This document shows positions 38,801 to 50,800 of a DNA stretch of 64,000 nt, piece after piece. The translations under genes were made by a program, and so were the position numbers. Within the stretch, counting starts at the first letter, position 1. Each line of letters opens with the position of its first letter. The DNA comes from Maratus speciosus. Taxonomy: Eukaryota > Arthropoda > Arachnida > Araneae > Salticidae. The stretch is taken from NCBI GenBank assembly GCA_963932465.1, contig OZ010794.1, forward strand, positions 439,147,502 through 439,211,501, read 5' to 3'. Below the pieces are notes generated by a model, which saw nothing but the letters and a program-made list of their open reading frames with translations, made no database searches and had not been told where the DNA came from.

Positions 38801-41800
38801 TAAAAAGATTTTTATATGTGCTGTAGAAGGATATAAATTTTCTAACATATATAATATTTATAAAGATACATTCATGTTTCTTACACTCTGCTAATATACA
38901 TCTATCAGTATGCATTTTTTAAAGTATATTTTATATACTTTATTGATAGATCAAGAATGAAAACAACAACCAGAGACAATCAAGCTGCTGTTGGGTTGTA
39001 CTATCCATATAGCAAGATAATGTCTAGATTGCGTTGGTATTAAAGCTTTGACACTTTCATCATCCAACAAAGCCATTAACGCTAGAATTCAAACAAAATG
39101 ATCTAGATGCACATGATGAATGAATTTAATATGTATTAAGAAGTTTGCCATGTATTATTTTGATATACTAATTCTAATTCTAACATTTCATGGTCCAATT
39201 TAATAAATGTTAAGACTAAAACTCCGACACTTAATCAATTTTAGTTTGAATTAGCAATTTTTTTAATTGCTATTAATATTCAATTGTATGTATATTTAAT
39301 TTCTTTCAACAGAATCCCCTATTGTCAGATCTGAAACTAACATACTGGAGGCCTTAAAAGAACCAATAGTTCCTACACGAAAGACAAAACTAGAAAATCT
39401 TAGAAGTAGTAAGTATCATATCAAGTTGTAATATTTTTTTATTAGTATATACATATCAAAATAACTGAAAACAATTAATTTTATTTAAAGTTTTGCTAAA
39501 AGTAAGCATTTTCACTAGTGCAGTGACATTCATTTTTCTTATTTTAATTGCCAATGAATAATGATAAAATTTTTTATGTATTATTAAAGTAAATTCAAGA
39601 TGTTTCCTGTTCAGAATTATTAATTGTATCTAATTACAGTAGAAGCTACAAAATTTTTAGATTTCTTAAATCCAGAATGTCTGGAAATCTTTCTTTTGAT
39701 TTAGGTTCCCGATTTTGTGTTTTAAAGTTTCTCAAATAAAAACTGAGTAAGACTTTAAAATGTCTTAAAAAGAAGCAAAAATGGCGGAGAATATCCAAAT
39801 AAAATTCAGAAAATTAAGTTTCTGGTGATATTTGATAGTCATATTAAATACGTCTTAGAACAAAGAAGTTGTATCTATGAGCATTAAATTGTGTTAATTT
39901 GTAGGATTAGTTAAAAATAATAATAAAACCAGGCTGTTGCAACATAGTTTAAGTGAGATATTTAAATAAAAATACATTAAAATAATTTAAACATATTTTG
40001 TAAATTCAGGTTTATTTAATGATTCATGTATGGAATGGCATGTATGGTATGAATATTTTTTCCATTTTAAAGTGTGATAAATTTTATTCATAATTGAAAA
40101 TTCTAAACTGAAGGATCACACCTTTTGACCATTGAAAACACAAAATCTCAAATCTTCCAAGTGGGGGGAGAGAATGTCCCCCGGGGCCCAATCCCTGAAT
40201 TCAACACTGCCTTAAACCGGCTGAAATCTTTTTGGAAAGTTTATCACTTTCATCACTATAATATGAGTTTTGAACAACTCAAAGTTGGAGTTATTTAATA
40301 GCTAAATCTTTCTTGATATTTATTCTTGTAAAATATATATGCAAGCATTTGTTATTAATATCCAGTATGTTATATTAGGGAATTAAGAATTTACATTGTT
40401 TTCTGTATTTATTTACTTATTTTTTTTTCCAGATCTTCGTCGACACACCCTTCATCTTCCAGAGGCTCCAAATTTGCTCGCTTTATCCAATAAGGAAAAA
40501 AAGGATAAAGTAGATATATTGAACATTGAATCTTCCAAACCTACACCTATTCCTGAGGGCATACCTTCTGAAGTCATTCAGCAGTTTGAAAGAATGAATC
40601 AGAAGGTTAGATTATGAACACGTATTTTGTTAAACAATTTTTGCTTTTGTATTGTTCAAGAGAATGTTTTTGCAATTTTAAACGTAAGCTAGATACAAAT
40701 CTTAGGTAGATGTTTCATATAATTCTGCAGTGTAGCTTAAACTATCGATTCTGCATCAATCAATGAGTAAAAAGAACTCATAAAAGATATTAGGTATCCA
40801 GACCTGCCAACTACTACGAAAAAATCGTAGTTGCTACGATTTGGACCTATAAACTACGATGCTACGAAAATCGGTCTTAAACTACGATTTTTTGCAAAAA
40901 ACACAAAAGCATTTTTTGTTTCTAGTTGCGATTTTTATCCGGCGCAGCATATTTTTCAGAAGGGATTATGTTCCGAAATTTCCAAGTATTCATTTCCGAA
41001 AGTTTTAAAAAATTGGCCATTAGTCCAAAAATTCAGATATTAAAAAATGCTCATGAGAAAAAAAAATTCTGGGCTGCAAAAAAACCTTCTTAACATAAAA
41101 CACTCTAATCGTGTTTTTGTAAATATTTATACAGGAATTCCCTTCCTTAGAAACAAGGATGCCATTTTAAGAATTCTGGAGGGGGTTCCTTGAGGGGCAA
41201 GGTTTGAAATAGTGTGCAAAATTGCACGATTTGTGATAAACTATCACGAATTTCGACATATGACCGTGTAAAAAAAAATCAATTTCGTCAATTGGTCGCA
41301 GAAGAAAATAAATTTCGTTAAAGGATCGTGGTAAAAACGTGAATTTTGTCAAAATATCGCAGAAACAAAACACGAATTTCGTCAAAAGATCACAGAAAGT
41401 AAACACTAATGTAGTCAAAGGATCGTGGTAAAAAAACGCAAAATTCGTCAAAGCATCGCGTAAAAAATGCGAATTTCGTCAAAAGTTCATGGTAAAAAGT
41501 GCAGATTTCAACAAAAAATCGTGATAGGAAAATGTGAATTACGATTGTGGGAAAAAAATTGTGAATATCCTGAAATGATGGCGGGAAAAAAATCGCGAAT
41601 TCTGTCAAAACTTACTGCACTGGGCTAAAAAATTAGAACCAGGCTCCTTTTACAAATGTGAAAAAAAAAAAAAAAAAAAAATGCTGTGAAACGAAAATAA
41701 ACTCTAAAAATCGTATAAAAATTTTCAGAGGAAAAAATTTACTATATTGAGTTGAAAGACTGAAACCTTATTCCTTTTACGAATGTCAAAAGATGGCTGT

Positions 41801-44800
41801 GAAACACGAAAAACCAACCAACCAACCTCCAGATTAATTTAAATTTTATGTGCTACGATTTCTCATTTTCAAAGGTTGGCAGGTCTGGGTATCTGAAAAC
41901 AGTTTGTGTGCTTTAAATATACATACTTTGTAAGATAAATTCCTATTCTGACACAGTTACTATAACAGCAGACAAATCCACTTCATTTTGGGTAGTAGTG
42001 AATTGTTCATTTCTATTGCCAATTACTTAGTGCTAAAATAAACAAGTTGGAAATTGCACGTCAAACGTGGCAAATGAGGTGCATTCGTACTATAACTAGT
42101 TTTATAAGTATTTTTTGCACTGCATATTGTACTGAATGCATATTTTAGTGCACTTCATAAGTGCATATCAATTTCATTCTGTTCGGAAGGCTGTAACATC
42201 ATTAAAATGCACTTGAAATATTTTTTTCCCATTGGCCATAATGTAACAGAAAATTTTTGACTGTCCCTGTAATTAAACTGTACATCCAATTTTCGTAAAA
42301 TTTGAAAAGACTCGACAAAATTATGCAACAATTATATATTTTAAATTTCAAACGATTCGGTTGGGTAGTTTTTGCAGTGTTATATGCGGACAGACAGACG
42401 GACTGAACGATGACTATAGGTGCTACGTATTTATATAATTACGAACGCACCTAAAAAGGAGAAATTGTCATAGCTTGGCACTTGTTTTCTATTTACCATT
42501 TTTTTTTAAATTTTAATTTATTATAGACAGTGGGGAATTACATCAATCTTCTTGCCATTGGCAAGTGGATTTTCAAACAGGTCAAGTGAATTATATATTT
42601 TCATTCATTGGCTATATTTTGCGATTCTCCCAATTGCTGTAATGAAAATGTGACACTAATTTCTATCCTTTACGAATTTCTTCTGTTGTACATCTTTCTT
42701 AATTTTATACAAACCTTTTATAAAAATGCATTTAGTAATGAATTATTTTTAATGTCATATAATTTTTATCCATAACAATTTTCGACTATAAGTTGCATCT
42801 TTTTGGCTGGTAAGATTTATTGAAAATTCCCCACCTCTGATTATGACAGTGATTAATTTTTTAATCATTTATCATTATTAATGATCAAGTATCACTATTC
42901 CTTAGCTTTTTAAAATTTTAAATTTACTTCTATGTTTAAAAGATAAAAAAAATTGCAGTCTGTATTGCACCTGAAATTTGGAACTATGTAACAAACTTTT
43001 TTTAATTTCATAAGCATTTAAAAATGCACATATTTTATGAATTGTAAATGCAAAAATGCTATATTTGTCATAAAAAAAATGATAGGATAAAATTGCTTCA
43101 TAATAATGCAGATATTTTATCCATTCTTTGAAAACACTATAAAAGTAGCAAACTCATAATAGACTCTTAAAGTCGTGATGTCATTGACAGTCCCTAACAA
43201 GCCATTGCTATGCATTTCCTAGCTGCTGCTATTTTTTTTCTGATGGTCCGTTACATAACGGTAAACGTACTGTGAACTAACAGTATATATAAATATTATA
43301 CAGGCATACATACGATAAATACAATAAACCCAACTGGAGTGAAAAAATAGCCTGAGCCAGGAATCGAACCCAGGACCACAGTATTCCAGGCTGTTGCTCT
43401 AACCACTGAGCTACTCCGGCCGATACTTGGGTCTGCAATTTTTCACTAATAAACTATGTTGGGGAAGTCACCAGTCATCTATACGACAGCCTTGAATGAC
43501 AGGACAACGATGAATAGATTTTACTATTACATCGATCTATGATGTACAATAAAACACACATACTACAATGTATAATATAACACACACAAATAATGCCTGC
43601 ATTCAACACTGGAAGGCTGTGGTCCCGGATTCGATTCCTGGCCCTGGCTAATTTTTCATTCCAGTTGGGTTTATTGTATTTATTGTATGCATGTATGTTG
43701 AATGCAGGCGTTATTTTTGTGTGTTATATTATATACCGTAGTATGTGTGTTATCGGTGTAATAGTAAAATCTATTCATCGTTGTCCGGTCATCCAAGGCT
43801 GTCGTATAGATAGCTAATGACTTCCCCAACATGGTTTATTAGTGAAAACTTGCAGACCCAGGTATCAGCCGGAGTAGCTCAGTGGTTAGAGCGACAGCCT
43901 GGAATGCTGTGGTCCCGGGTTCGATTCCTGGCTCTGGCTAATTTTTCACTCCAGTTGGGTTTATTGTATGTATGTCTGTATAATATTTATATATACTGTT
44001 AATTGTTGAATGCAGGCATTATTTGTGTGTGTTAGATTATATATTGTAGTATGTGTGTTTTATTGTTCTGTGAACTGTTTGTTTGAGATCATTCAACTGT
44101 TTTGACACCACAGTTTTGGATAAATCTATTATTCGGTTATCATTCAGAATTTGTATATTAATTAAAAAATAAACAAAAAATCTTTTCATTTACAAAATGG
44201 CATTAATATGAAAATAATGATAATTTTAAGTAGCAAATACAATCTCTGTGACAAATTTTGCATTACATGTATTTTTACTGAAAAATTACAACAGTTGCAA
44301 GAAAATTTTGTGTAGAAAGATTTCCAGCTTGTTAAGTAGAAGAAAAGAAAGAATAGAAAATAAAGGGAAAGAAGGATTTTAAATTTAAATTATTAAAAAT
44401 AGGAGTTTATAAATAAATTATGTGAATTTAATATGAATTAGAAAAGAGAAAGTTTATTATTAAATTTGGCCAAAAGATCGTTAGTGGTTAATAAATAAAG
44501 TACATTACATATAAAAAAAAGGGTAAACAAACGTAAACTGATAACTTCATGGTGAAAATAAAATAATGAAATTCAACTCACCTGAACCAGTTCAAGATAA
44601 TTGATCAATTTAATTTATCACACCTGAAATCGTGATGCCGTCGAGCATATTTAAAATTGTGCCAAGTATTAAATTTTCACTTTAGATGTTTATAATTAAT
44701 TATTCTGTAATATGTCATTGCAATAAATTAATTTGGCACTTTATGATAAAATTAAGAGACACATAAATTAAAACACAGGAAATTACACAAATATATTTAA

Positions 44801-47800
44801 ATAAATAAATTCCTTTATTAAAATACTAGCATATGGCCCCGTCAAAAATGACGGGAAAGTGTTATTTTAAGTGTACAACATTAAGTCAGACTCAATTAAA
44901 CAGGTGATTGATATGCATGATTATTCAGATAGTGGCAAGTCCTCAAAAGCATAAAAAAAAAAATAGTGTTTGTAAAAGTCAACCTTCAAATGAAGAAAAT
45001 ATGAACCACCTCATGCGGGAAAAAAAAGAGCTTTTTCCAACAACCCTATGGCAAAATTCTCATTTTTTCTGCACATCTTCGATGAAATTCGTGTTTTTTT
45101 CGCAGCCTTTTGACGAAATGAGTGTTTTTATCGGGATTTGTTGAAAAATTCGCTTTTTTCTGCGCCCTTTTGACGAATTACAGCTCTCGCGTTTCTTTGA
45201 CAAAATTCAGGGAAGAGTGCCACTTGGCAAAAAAATATTGTTCAAAATCTTGCCAAAAATCTTTTCAAGATGGCGGAAAAACATTTTTAAATCTTTGTTA
45301 TTTATAAATCAATGATTTTGCCCAAAAAATAGAAAATGATGTAAAAACATGGATTTATAAATAACATAAAGATTTAAAAACAAAGTTTTTCCGCCATCTT
45401 GACAAATTTGTTACGAATGCCGGTAAAATCTCGCTCACAACTACTAAAAAACTTACTAAATATAAAATAAAAAGATAAAAATAAATAAATACCAATAAAT
45501 GAGACGGCGATTCAGAAAAAAGGGAGTTTCATACAGAAAAATATATATAAAAAAAACTAAAAATACTTACACAAAACACAAACAATCAGTTAAAATTTAC
45601 AAACAACAAAAAATCAATAATTTAATGTTTATGGTGAAATTATCGTTTTTTCTGCACATCTTTGATGAAATTCATGTTTTTTTCGCAGCCTTTTGACAAA
45701 ATGACTGTTTTTATCGGGATTTGTTGCAAAATTCACGTTTTTTCTGTGCCTTTTTGACGAATTACACCTCTCACGCTTCTTTGACAAATTTCAGGGAAAA
45801 GTTCCGCATCCTGTGCTGCTTGGTGAAAAAAATTGTGCCAAAATCTTTTCAAGGTGACGGAAAAACACAATTTTTAAATCTTTATGTTATTTATAAATCA
45901 ATGATTTGCACAAAAAAATAGAAAATGATGTAAAAACATGGATTTATAAGTAACATAAAGATTTAAAAACGAAGTTTTACTGCCATCTTGAAAAATTTGT
46001 TACGAATGCAGGTAAAATCTCGCTCACAACTGCCAAAAAATTTATTAAACATAAAATAAAAGTAAAAGGATAAATATAAAGAAATACCAATAAATGAGAC
46101 GACGATTCATAAAAAAAGGGGGAGTTTCATACAAAAAAAAAATTCAAATACATTTGCACAAAAAACAAACAATCAGTTAAAATTTTAAAAAAAATCAATA
46201 ATTTAGGTACTTCTCTTCTAACTGAATTAAATTTAAATTTTAATGGATGTTTGGTAATACACCCTTGATGTTTTCAGACTCGAATTTTTTCGGCAGCCGT
46301 TGGCTGAATTGTCAGTCTCTAAAATGGTAAATCATGTAAAAATCGATATATTGGCCAATAAAGGGTGCATTTTAAACAGCTAATGCAAAAATCCTAATAA
46401 AAAAAAGAAATAAACAGCAGAGCAAGCGAGACTTACCTTACAATCAAAATACGTTGACAGAAGCACAGGTGCATCCAAATGTATGCAGCAAATTAGTTAC
46501 GTAACAGAAAATTTAGCTGACTAACGGTTCACCTGATACTGATGAACCAATAAGCTTCAAGATCCCCCGATTTCAAAATTTACATTTTTTTTAGGATCTT
46601 ATGTTGAAACTTGCACTTTTGCAACCTTTTGATGAAATTCTCGTTTTCTCTGTGATCCTCTAATGAAAATCATATTTTTTCTGTGATTATTTGACGAAAT
46701 TCACGTTTTTTGTGATACTTTGATCAAATAATGCATTTTTTCTGCAGTCCTCTGATGAAATTCATGTTTTTTCCATGATTATTTGGCGACATTCACATAT
46801 TTCATGATCCTTAGACGAAACATGCATTCTAAAGGACCCTTTGGGAAAAAATTGTGTTTTTTCTGCGATCCTTTGACGGAATTCATATTCGTTTGACGAA
46901 ACCACCATTTTTCTATGATATTTTGATGATTTTTGCAATCCTTCAGGGAAAGCAGACAGATGATAGTTGCAAGCTCCTGGCTATGTTTTTTTTCATGCTG
47001 TTTGTTTCTATACATGGACTAAATGCACAGTAGGTCATGGGAAAGGATTAGAAATAAACTCAATTTGCCACTGTTTGTACTCACATTTTTATTTTGTCAA
47101 ATTCTGCTACCACCCCCCTTCTCGTCCTAAAAATGTCAAAAAATTTTAATACTGATTTGCATCAATCCCAGGAATGATAAATTGTGCCGAAAAAGTGGAA
47201 TTCCATGTTTTCGCCGGAAAGTGGCATGTCTGTAAATGCTTTTAAAAATATATGCATAGTTGGAAAAAAAAAAAAAAAAAAAAGCTGTTGCATTTTTCAA
47301 ACAGCAAAAAATAATTCACAGAAATATATTAAATTAAGCTTAAAAAATTCAGCATAGGTGAAATAAGAAACTTAAAAATAAAACAAAAAACATGTGGCAT
47401 TTCTTTAAAAAATCAGATGTTTATTTTTTTAATTTTAGATGAAATTTTAAAATTTGATTCATATATTTGGGCAAAACTAAAACACCATTATGTGCATCAT
47501 TGAAAGTAATACACATACATAAAGCTATGTTTTTTAACGGTACAAAAATTTAGTAAAATTTAAAAAAAAATGTAATTTTTGATTTTTAAATCTTTATTAT
47601 AATGAAACGTTCCTGTGAGTGATAAACACTTTATGAACATGAACTTAAAATATGTATAGTTTAGATAAAAAATAAACCAAAAATTGTGCGTATGGGTGTT
47701 TAATTCTGTTCGGTGTAAACTCAGCTGAGTTTATCAGGCAAACTGAGAAATCCGTTGATTGCCGCGATCGCGAAATTCTTTTCCTGGTCAATTGGCGCCT

Positions 47801-50800
47801 TCTTTCCGAAAGCGATTCATTCGGAAAGTCCATAATAAAAATTAAAAAAACTTTTAAAACATTCAAAAATAACTATTGACAGATTAAAGCGAGTAGTGGC
47901 GAAATGTCAGCAAGTTTATTCCTCAGTTTTTCCTAAAGAAACAGAGTTTCACTGTTGCCACTACAGAAGAGTGAAATACATGAATCATTGATATGAATCA
48001 ATATTCATATGAATGATTCATATGAATAATGATGAATAATCATTAAATTGAATCATTAAAACTATTAATATTTGTTGAAAGCATTGATAATATTTTTTAA
48101 AATATTTATTCAATAAATTACGTAATATTTCATATGTATGTCGTAAACTGACTGTAAATGTAAACAGTTGTAAATAAAATTGCTGCTTATAAATGTAAAC
48201 AATAATGAAAAATGCATTTCAAAAAACTTAAAGGCTTTAATATGTTTTAAAAAATATATTTAAAGCAGAATCAGATGTTAGCCGTATTTTTTGTGATGAA
48301 TCGTCAAAGAGTCATTCATTTGTTTCTTAATTTGCTGGAATTTGAATCTGAATGGCAACAGTATCGTTTGTTTAGATTTGATAACAGCTAAATAATAAAA
48401 CAGCTAATAGCTTAATTTTAATTTAGAACTTAATACATTATAAATGGATATGATACACATGTTTTATATGAAAATATGCTAAACAGACATGATTTCAAGT
48501 AGAAAAAATTATCATTTAGCTGTCATATGTTAAGATATGTTTTTTATTAAGCCTAACATGGCGTTTAGCTACGGTCGATTCGCACACTGGAGTGGTTCGC
48601 ACCGGCATCGTTCTGCCGGTCACGTGCACTCAGATTTTATTATAAGTAGATTGTATTTATTGAATGGGGGGGAAGGGGGAGGGAGAAGTGTACACTTACC
48701 ATACAAATATTAATGAATCACTCATGACATACATTTTTTCAACAATAATATTGATACTTATTTTTAAATATGGGCTAGTTAACATTTACTTTTCTAAGAT
48801 CAATCAATTAAATTTGTTTGAATAAGTTAATCATAATTTACGAATTTTGAAAAATCGGGATTTGTGGTTGTGTCCTTCATTATGAAGTACTTAGTTCAAA
48901 GTTAAATTACAGTCTTGGATCACTGTATTTTTTGTTTGTCATCCAGCATATTTTAAGAAAGATGAGTTACCAGTTTATCAGCTTTTCGAGGACAAAAATT
49001 ACTTGTAATAGAGAGGATGTTCATCCATAAATACGTAAAGAGTTCGTATTAAAAATCAAGGTTACATACCAAAACATCTTGCAGAACATTCAGGAAACGA
49101 TTAAAATTACGATACAATCATCTAGTATGTTTCTTGTAGCATATTTTTTCCATTATAATTTGACTAAGTGGAAACTTTCCTTCACTTAAATTCCGTGGCT
49201 CCAAAGTACTTAGCTGTAACTTCTCTATAATGGTCTGACACCGTTCATCTTCAACGTTCCTTCGAGATTTCCGATAATTGATAAATTGTAGACATTAACT
49301 TTGCAGCGCACTTTTGATTAGGATATTTCCTTTAAAAGTAAAATCATAAGAAAAATATAAAAAGACCGAAGGATCAGTTCAATCCAACGGTAAAAAAAGA
49401 ATTTTGCGGAGCGACTCCACACCCTTGTTGGCGCGTCGCCGTCCGAAGCCCAAGAGAGGGAGATAATGCTATGAACGAACAGGCATTCAGTGCGAAAGAC
49501 GCCGATTGGCTGATTTAAAACCGATGCCATACAGAGTAATAAAAGTTTGAATGAAAAATCGTTACTTGATAATTTGAATTTTATGTTTGTAAATTATTAT
49601 AAAAATATTCTATTTCGGAAGAAAGTATCAATATTAAGATTTATTATTTTATTATTGATAATGTTTAACGATCTTTTCTGGTGAATAAATTAAAATTGTT
49701 TTTAAGTCAAATTTAACTGAAAATGAAAATTGATGAATATTTAAAGGGAGAATTTAAAATTTTAAAGTAAAAAAGTTTATTAATTTAATTTAAATATTTT
49801 AAAATAATTTAAAAATTTTAATTTTAAAAGAAAAGGATGTTATCATATAACACAGCTGTTTCTTGTTAAAATTTAATAGAGATTTGTATGCATCAGTAGC
49901 AAATGTGCTTGTAATGCAGAGGTATTTTCCCAAAGCCTTAAATGAGGAATTTTTAACCTGGTTAACCATACTGTTACTCAATGCTCTTTACAGAAACGTT
50001 AATTAATTACTTTTTATGTAAAAAAAAAAGCACTGTTGTCAATGTTATGTAAAATTTGTTTTCTCTGGATATTGGTGAAAACACAACAAACTAAAACAGC
50101 AAATTAGTACATAGTAGTAGTTTTAGAATTCTATAAAAAAAGAAAAAAATAAATAAATTATGCAAAAATGCTTAGAAAAAACTTTTAAATGGACTGACAC
50201 TTAATTATTATATCTATCGATAATAACCTTGCAAACTTAATTTTAGAAATTATTTTATTTGTGAAGGAAAATAAATTATGATTCTAACAGAGATGATCAC
50301 ATTTGTGGGTATATTAATAGTCACTACTGAAAGTGTTAATAAGTGAAATGTAAGTAAGATAAAAACAACATTGAATGATTAATGTATTATAGTACTTAAT
50401 CCATTGAATAGTATCTAAGAATAACACTTAACCTGTACTTGCCAATGGGCAGTGGTGGTAACTTATATGGGCCCTTGGGCCCCGAGCCCACCCAATAATT
50501 TTCTCTTAGCCCACCCGATTTCTATTTTGATACTTGTTTATTTTCCAATCGCTGAAAAAATAATTCTGCCATTGAAAATAATTTTGTGTGAAAACACAGT
50601 AAGGATAGCAATAACAGGCAAACAGGATCCTAACCCAACTCCTTTAACCTAACCAAATAATCCCGTTAAAATATTACTGTCTCTATATGATAGAGATGGT
50701 AATGAATGGCTCCAATGTATAGATGTACTTTGCTAAGAAATTCTGTGTGAATATATTCAGGCTCATTCTTTTTATGTGTTAAGTCTAACTTTATAGTCTA

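Larger units (their letters stand above)
30734..39312 (+). other. Intron 5 of window
   Basis: 8.6 kb with a GC-rich unclassified block (31030-31680), (TA)n at about 31690-31717, a small Tigger derivative (31769), C and T tracts, and the nested Tigger/hAT complex (35567-38253). The parts at about 32870-35560 and 38255-39312 are AT-rich with no recognised element. Confidence 0.75.
43275..44060. repeat. Large inverted repeat built from tRNA-derived SINEs
   Basis: The left arm (about 43275-43600) and right arm (about 43695-44000) are inverse copies: each has a tRNA-like head, the tail AATTTTTCACTCCAGTTGGG, and a spacer with CTTCCCCAACATGGTTTATTAGTG. A third, headless piece lies between them (about 43608-43690). 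The spacer motif TGAATGCAGGCATTATT recurs again at about 44010. Short frames at 43593 and 43817 are by-products. Confidence 0.75.
45055..46205. repeat. Tandem duplication with period about 583 bp
   Basis: The block starting TTTTTTCTGCACATCTTCGA and running through the hairpin, TGCCGGTAAAATCTCGCTCA and ATGAGACGGCGATTCA repeats about 583-592 bases later with moderate divergence. It contains TTTGACGAAATTC-type units in the inverse sense of those in the 40799-41887 element, so the two are related. The frames within (45122, 45499, 45721) are repeat by-products. Confidence 0.75.

Noticed and set aside
42537..42590. Possible 54-bp exon (phase 0, AG before, GT after, reading TVGNYINLLAIGK) between exons 7 and 8
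   Set aside because: The donor GTCAAG is weak, the sequence matches no FIP segment, and exons 7 and 8 join directly into the expected Rab11-binding region.
43593..44002. ORFs of 74 and 61 codons near the SINE units
   Set aside because: They translate tRNA-like heads and tails; no independent coding evidence.
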